Under the pieces are notes generated by a model, which was not told where the DNA came from, ran no database searches, and worked only from the letters and a program-made list of their open reading frames with translations. Positions 42,043 to 51,470 of a DNA stretch of 64,000 bases are shown in pieces. Both the position numbers and the translations under genes were made by a program. Positions within the stretch are counted from its first letter, which is position 1. Each line of letters begins with the position of its first letter. Source of the DNA: an uncultured Pseudomonadota bacterium (lineage in GTDB: Bacteria > Pseudomonadota > Gammaproteobacteria > Steroidobacterales > Steroidobacteraceae); contig CAIKMS010000008.1 in the NCBI GenBank assembly GCA_903828595.1, forward strand, positions 310,001 through 374,000, in the 5' to 3' direction.

Positions 42043-42685
42043 ATGACTTCGCGGTGTGCGCCAGCGCCAGCGCAAATTGGCGCAGGTCGCTGGGGTTTTC
42101 TACCCCCAGCTTTTGGCGGATCTTAAAACGGTAAACGTCTATCGTTTGGGCGGAGACGCCCAGCTGCGTGGCAATCTCTTTGCTGCTCTCCCCGCGGCCT
42201 ACACCCTCGAGTACCAGACGCTCCCGCGCCGTGAGGCTGTCCACGGGCGAGGTCCGAGGACCGGGGGCGACCGCAATCGCCGGTTGAGCGGCGCGCGAGC
42301 TTAAAACAATCTCACCGTTCAGCACGGCGCGCGAGGCGCGCAGAATCTCGCTGGCGCCAGCACCTTTGCGAATAAAGCCACGGGCACCCAGGCCGACGAG
42401 GTGGCTGCCTAGAGCGGCATCATCGTGCATGGAAAGAATCAGGACTCGTGGGGCCGGGATGTAGTGGGCAAGTTGCTGCAGTAAGACGGCGCCATCTTCC
42501 TGACCCAGGGTGAGATCTAAAAGAATTAAATCCAACGGCTGGGTCTGCAAGGCTTGGTTGGCTTGTGCGAGTGAGTCAGCTTCGGCGACCACGCGTAAAT
42601 CCAGGGTCTCGTTGATTAATTCACGAAGCGCCATTCGCACGATTTCGTGATCTTCGACTAACAGGACTCGGGCTGGATTTTTCAT
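42029..42685 (-). CDS. NarL/FixJ-family response regulator (orphan)
   Basis: A 218-residue two-component regulator. The receiver domain (about residues 5-120) has the acidic pocket LLVEDHEIVR, the phospho-acceptor Asp in LILLDLTLG, and the Lys in FIRKGAG. The C-terminal LuxR-type helix-turn-helix reads LTARERLVLEGVGRGESSKEIATQLGVSAQTIDVYRFKIRQKLG. The ATG at 42685 is preferred; a further ATG lies at 42712. No histidine kinase is adjacent, so its partner is unknown. It is followed by sppA convergently and preceded by tdh. Confidence 0.92.
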   Translation of the reverse strand: MKNPARVLLVEDHEIVRMALRELINETLDLRVVAEADSLAQANQALQTQPLDLILLDLTLGQEDGAVLLQQLAHYIPAPRVLILSMHDDAALGSHLVGLGARGFIRKGAGASEILRASRAVLNGEIVLSSRAAQPAIAVAPGPRTSPVDSLTARERLVLEGVGRGESSKEIATQLGVSAQTIDVYRFKIRQKLGVENPSDLRQFALALAHTAKSSSGA

Positions 42686-42746
42686 GGGCGGGTGCACCCG
42701 GCACGGATGCACGCCTGACTAGGACCCAAAGTCAGAAGGTGCCTCA

Positions 42747-43781
42747 TCAATTGAGTGTGGTCCAGTCTAAGATGACTTTGCCCGAATGACCGGAGGCCAT
42801 GATTTCAAAACCCTCCTGATAGGACTCCACCGACATCCGATGAGTAATGATCGGGGAGATGTCCAGACCCGACTGCAGCACCGACGACATTTTGTACCAG
42901 GTTTCGAACATCTCGCGTCCGTAAACGCCTTTCATCATCAGACCCTTGAAAATAACCTGATCCCAGTCGATGCCCGTGTCCTTGGGCATGATGCCTAACA
43001 TAGCCACGCGACCGCCGTGGTTCATGGTGTCGAGCATGGAGCGAAAGGCTTGCGGGTTACCTGACATCTCCAGGCCCACATCAAAACCCTCCGTCATGCC
43101 CAGTTCCTTCATAGCATCAGACAAGGATTGTTCGGTGACGTTCAACGCGCGGGTGGCTCCCATTTTTTGGGCTAAGCCGAGGCGGTAAGGGTTGATATCG
43201 GTAATCACCACGTGGCGTGCACCGGCATGTTTAGCCAGCGCTACGGCCATAATGCCGATAGGACCCGCACCGGTGATTAGTACATCCTCACCGACTAAAT
43301 CAAAGGACAACGCCGTGTGAGTGGCATTGCCCAACGGATCCAAAATAGAAGCCACTTCATCACTGATAGCATCAGGGAGTTTGAACACGTTGTCGGCGGG
43401 TAGGGCCATGTACTCGGCAAACGCGCCGTTGCGATTCACGCCTATGCCTTGGGTATTGCGGCACAGGTGACGCCGCCCGGCGCGGCAGTTACGGCAGTAA
43501 CCGCAGGTGATGTGGCCTTCGCCGGAGACACGATCGCCAATGGCCAGTCCACGCACTTCGCTACCCATCTCAACGATTTCGCCGCAGTACTCATGACCAA
43601 AGGTCATCGGTACGGGAATGGTTCGTTGCGCCCACTCATCCCAGTGGTAGATGTGCATGTCGGTACCGCAAATGGCGGTGTGCTTCATGCGAATGAGTAC
43701 GTCGTTGTGACCGACCCGGGGGCGTTCAACTTCCGCCATCCAGACGCCGCGTTCCGCTTTGGCTTTTACCAGTGCTTTCAT
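42747..43781 (-). CDS. tdh: Tdh, L-threonine 3-dehydrogenase
   Basis: Zinc-dependent dehydrogenase oxidising threonine to 2-amino-3-oxobutanoate with NAD+. The catalytic zinc site is in [15 protein letters not shown] and [13 protein letters not shown]; the structural zinc site has four cysteines in [15 protein letters not shown]; the Rossmann loop is [20 protein letters not shown]. 344 residues is normal. It lies downstream of kbl, whose enzyme cleaves the product with CoA. Confidence 0.96.
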   Translation of the reverse strand: MKALVKAKAERGVWMAEVERPRVGHNDVLIRMKHTAICGTDMHIYHWDEWAQRTIPVPMTFGHEYCGEIVEMGSEVRGLAIGDRVSGEGHITCGYCRNCRAGRRHLCRNTQGIGVNRNGAFAEYMALPADNVFKLPDAISDEVASILDPLGNATHTALSFDLVGEDVLITGAGPIGIMAVALAKHAGARHVVITDINPYRLGLAQKMGATRALNVTEQSLSDAMKELGMTEGFDVGLEMSGNPQAFRSMLDTMNHGGRVAMLGIMPKDTGIDWDQVIFKGLMMKGVYGREMFETWYKMSSVLQSGLDISPIITHRMSVESYQEGFEIMASGHSGKVILDWTTLN

Positions 43782-43836
43782 GGGAGGTTAACCTAGGGTG
43801 ATAAGACAGTTAGTAGACCGTTATTTCGTCATTCAA

Positions 43837-45024
43837 TTAGATGATGCCCAGCTCACGACCGGCCTGCGTAAAGGCCATGACCGCCGTTTCTAAATCCGCT
43901 CGCGTGTGCGCTGCGGACATTTGCGTTCGAATGCGGGCCTGTCCGTGGGCGACGACCGGGTAGGAAAAGCCGATGACATACACGCCCAGTTCCAGCAATC
44001 GATTGGCCATACGCGTCGCCAATGCCCCTTCACCAATCATGACCGGAATAATGGGGTGCTGACCGGGTTTTAATTTAAATCCCGCGTCGGTCATCGCCTG
44101 ACGAAAGTAGGCGGCATTGTCGGCCAGATGCGTACGCAGGTCGTCATGCGCCTGAATCAAATCCAAGGCGGCTAAGGCGCCACCGGCAACGACCGGAGGA
44201 ATGGAATTTGAAAAAAGATACGGGCGACTGCGTTGACGCAGCCACTCGATAACCTCGAAGCGTCCGCTCACGTAACCGCCCGAGGCACCGCCCAGCGCCT
44301 TGCCCAGGGTGCCGGTCAGAATATCCACCTGATCACTAACCCCCGCCAGAGCCGGCGTGCCGCGGCCACCGGGGCCAATAAAGCCCGTGGCATGAGAATC
44401 ATCCACCACCACGATGGCCTGATACTCTTTGGCTAACTGGCAAATATCCGCCAGTGGCGCGATGGTGCCGTCCATCGAAAACACACCGTCGGTGACGATC
44501 AGGCGCGTGCGCGCTTGGGTCGATTCCGACAGCGCTTTTCTAAGATCGGTCATGTCACAGTTGGCATAGCGTAAACGCTTGGCTTTGCACAAACGGATAC
44601 CGTCAATGATCGAAGCATGATTTAAGGCATCGGAAATAACCGCGTCGTTCTCATCCAGCAGTGTTTCAAACAACCCGCCGTTCGCATCAAAACACGAGGA
44701 ATACATGATCGTGTCTTGTACCCCTAAAAAGGCGGACAGACGCGCTTCCAGTTGGCGGTGTATGTGGTGGGTGCCGCAGATGAATCGCACCGAAGCCATA
44801 CCGTAGCCGTCTTGATCTAGCGTTGCGTGCGCGGCTTTAATCAAGTTGGGATGGTTGGCCAGTCCCAGATAGTTATTGGCACACAGATTAATGACGGTCG
44901 CGCCGTTAGCCACCTGGATGTGAGCATTTTGTGGCGTGCTCAGGTGGCGCTCGGACTTGTATAAGCCGTCGGTGCGCAACTGAGCAATTTGTGCGGTAAG
45001 CCGTTGGTAAAAAGCGTCATCCAT
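43837..45024 (-). CDS. kbl: Kbl, 2-amino-3-ketobutyrate CoA ligase (glycine C-acetyltransferase)
   Basis: PLP enzyme that splits 2-amino-3-oxobutanoate with CoA to glycine and acetyl-CoA, completing threonine breakdown with Tdh. [49 protein letters not shown] and [16 protein letters not shown] (with the PLP lysine) are diagnostic. The ATG at 45024 gives 395 residues, the family length. The frame is open further upstream but that part is not conserved. kbl-tdh form an operon. Confidence 0.95.
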   Translation of the reverse strand: MDDAFYQRLTAQIAQLRTDGLYKSERHLSTPQNAHIQVANGATVINLCANNYLGLANHPNLIKAAHATLDQDGYGMASVRFICGTHHIHRQLEARLSAFLGVQDTIMYSSCFDANGGLFETLLDENDAVISDALNHASIIDGIRLCKAKRLRYANCDMTDLRKALSESTQARTRLIVTDGVFSMDGTIAPLADICQLAKEYQAIVVVDDSHATGFIGPGGRGTPALAGVSDQVDILTGTLGKALGGASGGYVSGRFEVIEWLRQRSRPYLFSNSIPPVVAGGALAALDLIQAHDDLRTHLADNAAYFRQAMTDAGFKLKPGQHPIIPVMIGEGALATRMANRLLELGVYVIGFSYPVVAHGQARIRTQMSAAHTRADLETAVMAFTQAGRELGII

Positions 45025-45100
45025 GGCGTCTGACCTTTGAAGTGTTGTTAGGGTGAGGCCGCGGTGTCTTAAAAGCCTGAACCGAGGTGTCTGGCGTTTA

Positions 45101-45106
45101 ATTATA
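45101..45106 (-). promoter_or_regulatory. Possible -10 box of the kbl-tdh operon
   Basis: On the minus strand this is a perfect TATAAT about 75 bases upstream of kbl, in an AT-rich patch between the divergent kbl and hslR genes. No good -35 is seen at 16-18 bases, so the assignment is weak. Confidence 0.3.
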
Positions 45107-45169
45107 GGTGGATAATACGAAACGTGCCGCGCCAGTCGTGGCCTGGCTGAGGATATAAAAGGACCGACG

Positions 45170-45607
45170 ATGAAGCCTGAACCTGAACAGGACGATTCCG
45201 GCAGTACTGGACTGCGCCTTGATCGCTGGTTGTGGTACGCGCGGTTTTTTAAAAGCCGCGCTTTAGCGACCGGTGCGATCAGCGCCGGCCACGTGCGTGT
45301 GAACGGCACACGGGTCAAAGCCTCACGCGCGGTGCGTGTGGGCGATGAGGTGGCCCTGGCGCTGGCGGGGCGTGATTTTGAGTGCGTGGTGCGCGCCTTA
45401 CCGGTGCGCCGCGGCCCGGCACCCGAGGCGCGTCAGGCTTATGAGGAAACGCCGCCCAGCGTGCAGCGAGGCATCACCTACGCACAGAACCAACGTTTAG
45501 GTGCTTTAGCCGCGCCGCGCCCTGACGGACGTCCCGATAAGAAGGAACGCCGCCAGTTGATGGCCTTAGAGCGAGCCCAATCCGGTCACGGGTCGGACGC
45601 GAAGTAG
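45170..45607 (+). CDS. hslR: HslR, heat-shock protein 15 (S4-domain RNA-binding)
   Basis: Hsp15 binds stalled 50S subunits carrying peptidyl-tRNA and helps recycle them. The S4 domain reads [49 protein letters not shown] (about residues 15-62). The C-terminal tail is basic. 145 residues matches the family. An AAGGA lies ten bases before the ATG. It is divergent from kbl and convergent with the dipeptidase gene. Confidence 0.92.
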   Translation: MKPEPEQDDSGSTGLRLDRWLWYARFFKSRALATGAISAGHVRVNGTRVKASRAVRVGDEVALALAGRDFECVVRALPVRRGPAPEARQAYEETPPSVQRGITYAQNQRLGALAAPRPDGRPDKKERRQLMALERAQSGHGSDAK

Positions 45608-45617
45608 GGCTTTGGCG

Positions 45618-46943
45618 CTAAGGGCTGCTTGGGGTTGATGGCGCTGGTTGAAATACCGCCGCCGAGGCGGGTCGTTCTTTTTGCAGTTTGGCGGCGGTTT
45701 TTTCCACGGCCGCCATCACGCGCAGCACGTTGTCGCCGGCGAGCTTGGCAATATCGCTATCGCCCCAGCCACGGCGCATCAGCTCGCTGAGTAAGGCCGG
45801 ATAGCAGTCAACGCCCTCCAGGCCAATGGGAGTCTCGTCGATACCATCAAAGTCCGAGCCTAAGCCCACGTGATCATGGCCGGCGATTTGTGCAATGTGC
45901 TCCACGTGATCGGCGACTTCTTTAAGCGTGGCGTGTGGCGCCGGGTGGGTTTTTTTCCAGGCCGCTAAGGCCTCGGCGGCTTTTTCAGGTTGGCCTATGT
46001 ACAAACCGACATAGGGTGGGCTGTTGTAGCGGGTTTTTTCGGCGGCTTCATCGGCATCCCAAAGACGGCGCGCCTCGGAGACGTAACCGGGTGCGAAGTT
46101 CACCATAACGACGCCGCCGTTGGCGGCCACCGCCCGCAGGATATCGTCGGGTACATTACGCGGGTGATCGGCTAACGCGCGGGCCGAGGAGTGTGAGTAC
46201 ATCACCGGCGCCTGACTGACCGCCAGCGCCTTTTGCATGGTTTGTGGGGACACGTGGCTTAGGTCGACTAGCATGCCTAATCGATTCATCTCAGCGACGA
46301 GCTGCTCGCCAAACGGCGTGAGGCCCTGATGTACCGGGCTATCGGTCGCCGAGTCGGCCCAGTCGGTATTGCTGGTGTGAGTCAGCGTCATGTAACGCGC
46401 CCCTAAGTCGTACATCTGACGCAGTACGCTTAAGGAGTTATTGATCTGATGACCGCCCTCAATACCAATAAGGCTGGCAATCTTGTGAGCCTGATGGATA
46501 CGGCGGATGTCAGCAGCTGTGTAAGCCATCTCCATGTCCGCGGCGTAGCGTTGGGTCATGCGCTTGGTGAGGTCGATCTGCTCGGCGGTCATTTGCACAG
46601 CCAAAGGACCGGTCACGCTCGTTGGAATCCACACCGACCAAAACTGACCACCGACCTCGCCCTTACGCAACCTGGGCAGATCCGTCATCAGCGCAGCACC
46701 GTTCTTAGGAAACGGCAGGGTCCGCGTGTCCTGATGCAAATCCACCGCGCTTAAATCGTTTTTAAAGCGATCGCGAATCTCCCACGGCAGATCGTTATGG
46801 CCGTCGATCAGGGGTGTTTGGTTGAGCACGCGATGGACCCGAGCCGCGTAGTCCTCCCCAGCTGAAGCCGGTGCGGCAAAAACAAGGCAGGCTAACAGAC
46901 CAGGTACCGCTAGCCCTTTACAGGCGGACTCAATGAGATTCAT
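45618..46943 (-). CDS. Exported membrane dipeptidase (M19, renal dipeptidase family)
   Basis: A 441-residue zinc dipeptidase with a Sec signal peptide (cut near ASA-GE). Zinc ligands are in LIDGHNDLPWEIR (HxD), SLIGIEGGHQI (bridging Glu) and DLSHVS and YSHSSARALADHPRN (histidines), with VGLGSDFDGID near the C-terminus supplying the Asp. Members cleave dipeptides, sometimes with a D-residue at the second position, in the periplasm. It is co-directional with and downstream of the MarC gene. Confidence 0.93.
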   Translation of the reverse strand: MNLIESACKGLAVPGLLACLVFAAPASAGEDYAARVHRVLNQTPLIDGHNDLPWEIRDRFKNDLSAVDLHQDTRTLPFPKNGAALMTDLPRLRKGEVGGQFWSVWIPTSVTGPLAVQMTAEQIDLTKRMTQRYAADMEMAYTAADIRRIHQAHKIASLIGIEGGHQINNSLSVLRQMYDLGARYMTLTHTSNTDWADSATDSPVHQGLTPFGEQLVAEMNRLGMLVDLSHVSPQTMQKALAVSQAPVMYSHSSARALADHPRNVPDDILRAVAANGGVVMVNFAPGYVSEARRLWDADEAAEKTRYNSPPYVGLYIGQPEKAAEALAAWKKTHPAPHATLKEVADHVEHIAQIAGHDHVGLGSDFDGIDETPIGLEGVDCYPALLSELMRRGWGDSDIAKLAGDNVLRVMAAVEKTAAKLQKERPASAAVFQPAPSTPSSP

Positions 46944-46984
46944 GGCATAGCTCCGTTACGGTGAATGGACGAGTCAATGAGGTG

Positions 46985-47644
46985 TCAGCCCGGCGCGATC
47001 ACCGATCTGAGCAATTCCGCAGCGCCATTCCAAAAAACTTGAATGCCGATGCAAAACAGCAAGAACGCCGATAAGCGCACGATGATCGTGGTCCCGGTAA
47101 CGCCAATCCAGGTGGCCAGACGTGCCGAGTTTTTATAAAACCAATAGATCAGCAGGGACAGTAAAGCCACAGCCGCTAGGGTTTCTAACGAAAATTCCAG
47201 TAGCTGCGCATTAAAGCCGCTGGGTCGGCTCGCACCTAACGAGATAGCGACCGATATGGTTCCAGGGCCTGTGGTTAACGGCATGGTCAAAGGATAAAAG
47301 GCCAGCCGACTCGGCGGTACACCTAAAGCCGTTGACTCCGGCGTTTCATGCCGACGCTGTTCGGTGGCATCCGGTTCGGTGAGCATGCGCCAGCCCGACA
47401 TGGAAATCACAATGCCACCGGCGACGCGCAAGACGGGGATGGAGATACCGAAGAAGCTTAAGACATAGGCGCCGATGTACAGCGAAAAGGTGACGATGCA
47501 AAACGAATAAATCGCGACCCAGCGCGAGACCTGTTTACGTATCCGCGGCTCCAAGTCCCGAGTAGCGCCAAAAAAGATAAAGGCGCCAGACAGCGGATTA
47601 ACGATGGAGAACAGCGCACCAAAAGCCAGTAGCAGTGCAGTCAT
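46985..47644 (-). CDS. MarC/UPF0056-family inner-membrane protein
   Basis: A 219-residue protein with six predicted membrane helices in the two-by-three MarC pattern. AFGALFSIVNPLSGAFIFFGAT, GGIVISMSGWRML and AFYPLTMPLTTGPGTISVAISLG are typical of the family. Function is unknown; the name comes from a marRAB neighbour and it does not confer drug resistance. It lies upstream of the dipeptidase gene on the same strand. Confidence 0.92.
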   Translation of the reverse strand: MTALLLAFGALFSIVNPLSGAFIFFGATRDLEPRIRKQVSRWVAIYSFCIVTFSLYIGAYVLSFFGISIPVLRVAGGIVISMSGWRMLTEPDATEQRRHETPESTALGVPPSRLAFYPLTMPLTTGPGTISVAISLGASRPSGFNAQLLEFSLETLAAVALLSLLIYWFYKNSARLATWIGVTGTTIIVRLSAFLLFCIGIQVFWNGAAELLRSVIAPG

Positions 47645-48115
47645 CGTGGACTCCTAATCGATCGCAGGCAGGCCTCACCCCGAAAACACCATCGCCGGCT
47701 GCGCGGCCAGGCGCAATGATCGCCGGTAAGACGTTGCCGATATCATCGCACGGCCCACCCTTAAGTGCTCACCGACAAACAAGGCGCTAGCTCTTCAATA
47801 TCTTAAGGCTAAATAACGCGCGGCCAAAAACCCACGGCCAAAAACCCACCGTATGAGTCTAATGGCAAAGCTCTCCGGGTGTGTCTGGCTTTAGCGTCAA
47901 CCAAGGGGTTAGTCAGGGTGTGCTAGCGGTTAAGTCTTAAAATGCGGGATGGGTTGAGTTTACAATGAGTTTTGGATGACTAGCAGTTTTGAAAAGCCCT
48001 GAGTATAACTTCGTAAGCTTAAAGTAAGCCTGGCAAGGTTTGGCTAATCGATGGCGAGTCGGGCTCTGGTGCTGCTTGGGGGGTTCACACCAGCGCGGTG
48101 AAGCCTTAAGGTTAC
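47645..48115. other. 470-base intergenic region with a 14-bp tandem repeat
   Basis: The stretch between the divergent marC and methyltransferase genes has no plausible protein gene. It contains an exact tandem duplication at 47822-47849 and AT-rich segments around 47990-48030 (including GAGTATAACTTC, a possible -10). Promoters for both flanking genes presumably lie here, but no convincing -35/-10 pair was found. Confidence 0.5.
47822..47849. repeat. Exact 14-bp tandem duplication
   Basis: GGCCAAAAACCCAC occurs twice in succession, 47822-47835 and 47836-47849. It may be an old replication slippage or a pair of binding sites; nothing else is attached to it. Confidence 0.8.
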
Positions 48116-48961
48116 GTGTCTAAAGATGAGTCCGTTCTCATGTTACCCACCTTAACCGCCGATGTAGCTGACTCGCTGTGTCGTGCGCGCGATTCAGGCT
48201 TGACTGAATACTCCTGCTCGTTGGATTTAGGCCGCAGCCTAGTGACGGTTCGGCTGGGCCCAGACGACTGGTCGGTAGGCGAGGCGGCCTATCCGTACCC
48301 ACGACCCAAAAGCTTGAAGGATCGCTCGGTCTACTATTGGAGCGGTACGGGTTTTGAGGTGATCTCGCGCTACCACCAGGCGCTGATTAAATTAGTGCCC
48401 ACCCGTTGGGGCCCACCGACCTTCGAAATTGATGGCATTAAGATGCTGCCCACTCAGCAGGTCTGTCCGTATGCCGATGCACAACGCAAGGTCGGGTTGA
48501 TAGAACCGCAGGGCAAGCGCGTGCTGGATACCTGCGGTGGCTTAGGGTATTTCGCTGCCTGGTGCTTGGCGCTTTCGTGCACGCGTGTGGTGTCTTACGA
48601 GAAAAACGAAACGGTGCTCTGGCTACGCACGTTAAACCCGTGGTCACCGCCTTTAGGTGGGGCGCTGGAGTTAGTGCATGGCGATATCGCTCTGGCTGTG
48701 GCGGGTATGGCTGAGGCTTCTTTTGATGCGATCCTTCACGATCCGCCGCGCTTTGGTATTGCCGGTGAACTGTATTCGCGGGTCTTTTACGACGAACTGG
48801 CCCGTGTTTTGCGTCGTCGCGGGCAGTTATTTCACTACACCGGCAGTCCTAATCGACTGACCTCCGGACGCGATGTGCCCCAAGAGGTATCCGTGCGTTT
48901 GCAAAAGGCGGGTTTTTCCACGCGTTTAGAAGGTGACGGCATACTGGCCGTTCGACGCTAG
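48116..48961 (+). CDS. SAM-dependent methyltransferase-like protein
   Basis: A 281-residue protein with a class I Rossmann methyltransferase core in its second half. Motif I is KRVLDTCGGLGYFAAWCLAL near residue 133, the acidic strand-2 end is VVSYEKNE, and SFDAILHDPPRFGIAGELYSRVFYDELARVLRRRGQLFHYTG is motif IV to V with DPPRF. The N-terminal ~110 residues have no recognised domain. Spermidine-synthase-like proteins share this core. Substrate unknown. It starts at GTG 48116; ATG 48140 is an alternative. Confidence 0.78.
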   Translation: MSKDESVLMLPTLTADVADSLCRARDSGLTEYSCSLDLGRSLVTVRLGPDDWSVGEAAYPYPRPKSLKDRSVYYWSGTGFEVISRYHQALIKLVPTRWGPPTFEIDGIKMLPTQQVCPYADAQRKVGLIEPQGKRVLDTCGGLGYFAAWCLALSCTRVVSYEKNETVLWLRTLNPWSPPLGGALELVHGDIALAVAGMAEASFDAILHDPPRFGIAGELYSRVFYDELARVLRRRGQLFHYTGSPNRLTSGRDVPQEVSVRLQKAGFSTRLEGDGILAVRR

Positions 48962-49294
48962 CCTGCGAAGTATCCCGATACGCTGATGTTATGCCCGGTG
49001 CGTGCCCAGTGCGTTTTCATGCGCCGTCTAAGTAAACGCCTGAAATGATGATGGGGCGCTCAAGAAAGGGCGGTCATTGACCGATAAGGCTTGGGAGCGG
49101 CAATGTCGTACATACGATGTGAATGACAGCGTTGTTTTCTAGCGTTGACTATTCGGTGGGGCATGGATGCCCCACCGATTTTTTTGCCTGCGTTTAACCA
49201 AAAATTTTCATTAAAAAGCCGCAGGAATTGCGAAAACTTATTTTACAATGAGCCCTTACGCCTAATCACGGGCCGTTTTTAAAAGGGTGATGTT
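48962..49294. other. Non-coding interval with an orphan terminator
   Basis: No protein gene is apparent. A strong intrinsic terminator stands at 49153-49185, nearly 200 bases after the methyltransferase stop, too far to be its obvious terminator. A short transcript ending there, between about 48990 and 49185, is possible. Downstream AT-rich DNA (49190-49260) could hold the promoter of the outer-membrane protein gene. Confidence 0.5.
49153..49185 (+). terminator. Strong intrinsic terminator
   Basis: TCGGTGGGGCAT (49153-49164) and ATGCCCCACCGA (49167-49178) form a perfect 12-base stem around GG, followed by TTTTTTT (49179-49185). It is the best terminator in the window. It may end a long methyltransferase 3' UTR or an unannotated small RNA. 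Confidence 0.9.
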
Positions 49295-50041
49295 GTGAGA
49301 AGTCAGATTATTTGCGCGGCGATCGCGGTCGCAGCCTTAGGGTTAAGCGCCGCTGCGCAGGCGGCCGATGCGGTACCCGCACCGCCACCGGTGATGGATC
49401 AGTGGACCGGCAAGGGTGCCTTAGGCGCTGTGTTTGCTCGTGGTAACTCGGATGCAACCACGATCAGTGCGGCTTTAGATGCTCAAGAGCTAACCGGCAA
49501 CTGGAAATACCAAGCCGGATTTTCGGCCTTAAAGGCCGATACTTCGCGCGTGAACTCGGCCGATCGATACGAGTTCCACGGCCAGGCTAACTACAGCTTC
49601 ACACCACAATCCTATGCGTTTGGTTCGGGTCGTTATGATAACGATCGCTTCTCGGCGTACGACTCGCAGATTTCAGCCACCGGCGGTTACGGTCGTCAGT
49701 GGATTAGCGATCCGGCCTTAAAGTTCAGCACTGAATTAGGTTTGGGTATACGCCGTTCGAAACTGCGCGTGGATGGCTCCACTGAGTCGGACGCGATCAT
49801 TCGTGGCGCAGCGGCTTACGAGCAGGCGTTGTCGGATACCACCAAGTTGTCCGACAAGTTTTTGATGGAAGCCGGTCGTAACGATGTGTTCATGACCAAC
49901 GACTTGGGCCTGGCGGTTAAAATGACCACCGCGCTGGCGATCAGTCTGGACTATCAAATCCGCAATCACAGCAAAACGCCGGGTCCAGACGTTAAGCACT
50001 TAGATCAGCTTTTCACGGCCAACATCGTGTTCGCGTTTTGA
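49295..50041 (+). CDS. DUF481-family outer-membrane protein (YdiY-like)
   Basis: A 248-residue protein with a signal peptide (cut near AQA-AD) and a beta-barrel C-terminus ending in phenylalanine (NIVFAF). WTGKGALGAVFARGNSDATTISAALDAQ and LTGNWKYQAGFSALKAD are the DUF481 salt-induced outer-membrane protein signature. The role is unknown; members are often salt- or acid-induced. It starts at GTG 49295. Confidence 0.88.
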   Translation: MRSQIICAAIAVAALGLSAAAQAADAVPAPPPVMDQWTGKGALGAVFARGNSDATTISAALDAQELTGNWKYQAGFSALKADTSRVNSADRYEFHGQANYSFTPQSYAFGSGRYDNDRFSAYDSQISATGGYGRQWISDPALKFSTELGLGIRRSKLRVDGSTESDAIIRGAAAYEQALSDTTKLSDKFLMEAGRNDVFMTNDLGLAVKMTTALAISLDYQIRNHSKTPGPDVKHLDQLFTANIVFAF

Positions 50042-50055
50042 GTCACGACGCCTAA

Positions 50056-50478
50056 ATGGTGCGTCCTACCACCCCGGCCGTCGCGGTGGATGTGGTGATC
50101 GAGTTGCTTGATCACCCAGGACGACCCATCGTGTTGATCGAGCGCAAATACCCCCCGTACGGCTGGGCGCTGCCGGGGGGCTTTGTTGATATCGGTGAAA
50201 CGGTTGAGGCGGCGGCGGTGCGGGAAATGGCCGAAGAGACCGGCCTTAACGTTACGCTGACTGGATTGCTGGGCGTGTATTCAGACCCGGCTCGAGATCC
50301 CCGCGGCCATACCGTGGGGATTGTTTATACCGGCCAAGCTCACGGCTCACCTACGGCTTTAGATGATGCGGCGGCGGTGGGTGTGGTCTGCCACGAACAC
50401 CTGCCCGCACTGGCCTTTGATCACGCTGCGATCTTAGAAGACTACCGGCGTGCCCGCGCGGCACGCCGCGACTTTTAG
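50056..50478 (+). CDS. Nudix hydrolase (ADP-ribose pyrophosphatase-like)
   Basis: A 140-residue pyrophosphohydrolase. The Nudix box [23 protein letters not shown] is complete, with the REMAEETG metal-binding glutamates. The upstream [10 protein letters not shown] and downstream [19 protein letters not shown] resemble bacterial ADP-ribose or NADH pyrophosphatases. Substrate not known. It follows the DUF481 gene by 14 bases. Confidence 0.9.
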   Translation: MVRPTTPAVAVDVVIELLDHPGRPIVLIERKYPPYGWALPGGFVDIGETVEAAAVREMAEETGLNVTLTGLLGVYSDPARDPRGHTVGIVYTGQAHGSPTALDDAAAVGVVCHEHLPALAFDHAAILEDYRRARAARRDF

Positions 50479-50505
50479 GTGAGTCTCGTCGGTGACTGAA
50501 GAGAC

Positions 50506-51210
50506 TTAGCGCGCCCGACGGCGTCCAGCCAGGCCCAATAAAACTAAGCCACCGGCGGCTAAGGACAGGCTGCCGGGTAGCGGCACGGCCGATGTCTGTA
50601 GCGTTAAGGCGCCACCGTAGGTGCCGCCGGCCGAGCCATTGGCGGTACCGGCGATGTCGAGAAAGTACGTGCCCGGTGCAATGTTCGAAAAGCTACTGCT
50701 GCTGGCGGCAGTCCATAAAAGAATCGACGTGGCTGTACCAGGAACCTCACCCACGGTCGCTGCGGCCGTGGGTGAGGCGGCTTCATACAAACGAAACTGC
50801 AAATTAGAGACGTTCAGTAGTCCGGCATCGTTGATGGCGGCGGTCACGGTGCTGCCGTCGGCTGGCTTGGCAATGGTGAATTTGTAGCTGTCTTGAAAGC
50901 TGTAGCTGCCCAGTCCGGACGTACCGGTCAGCGAAAAGGTCTGTGGCGCTGCGAAGGCATCCGAGAAGCTGTACGTGCCCGGTACCAACAGTGCGTCGAT
51001 AGCGCTGGTACCGCCGGGTCCCGTCACGTTTCCTGTAGGCGAGCCTAAGAACTGGGTATTGATCGCTAAGGTTCCTGAGCCCGACAAATCAATGGTGGCC
51101 ACGCTAGCCGAAGCGTCCGGCGAATCAATCATCAGAAAAGCCAGTGAAATCAACGCAAAAAGCGATGATGGGTGCTCGGTCATTGAGCGAACGGTCTTGG
51201 TGAGCTTCAT
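50506..51210 (-). CDS. Exported VPLPA/PEP-CTERM-type surface protein
   Basis: A 234-residue exported protein. It has an N-terminal signal peptide (FALISLAFLMIDSPDASA), a low-complexity Ser/Gly/Thr-rich beta region and a C-terminal sorting tail: VPLPGS, a hydrophobic helix and GRRRAR. This matches the PEP-CTERM class in its VPLPA variant, processed by an exosortase and often linked to exopolysaccharide. No exosortase is in the window. The ATG at 51210 follows an AGGGG; longer frames upstream are not supported. It is otherwise unrecognised. Confidence 0.82.
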   Translation of the reverse strand: MKLTKTVRSMTEHPSSLFALISLAFLMIDSPDASASVATIDLSGSGTLAINTQFLGSPTGNVTGPGGTSAIDALLVPGTYSFSDAFAAPQTFSLTGTSGLGSYSFQDSYKFTIAKPADGSTVTAAINDAGLLNVSNLQFRLYEAASPTAAATVGEVPGTATSILLWTAASSSSFSNIAPGTYFLDIAGTANGSAGGTYGGALTLQTSAVPLPGSLSLAAGGLVLLGLAGRRRAR

Positions 51211-51312
51211 GCTTTTACCCCTGCGCCAACGGATCTTTAGCCGGCTGTTTTGTCTGTAAGCACCTTGTGTACTAAAGGTGTTTAATTTGTCATACATTCA
51301 GACTACACAGAG

Positions 51313-51318
51313 ATTATA
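51313..51318 (-). promoter_or_regulatory. Possible -10 box of the VPLPA-CTERM gene
   Basis: On the minus strand this is TATAAT, about 100 bases upstream of the start. It lies inside an AGATT/AATCT inverted repeat (51311-51327). The transcribed leader would contain the CACCTT/AAGGTG inverted repeat at 51261-51280. No good -35 is present, which is common for activated promoters. Confidence 0.4.
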
Positions 51319-51470
51319 ACTGAATCTTTTAAGTAAAATGACGGTGATGCAGGCCCTCGCGTTTGTAAGACGCCAAATAAGCGCGTTGAGGCCGGCCGTA
51401 AGGGCGCGCTTGATCAGCGCTGCCCGATGCCCGCTAAGCAAGCCGGGCGGTCTTAACCAGGGGAAGGACT

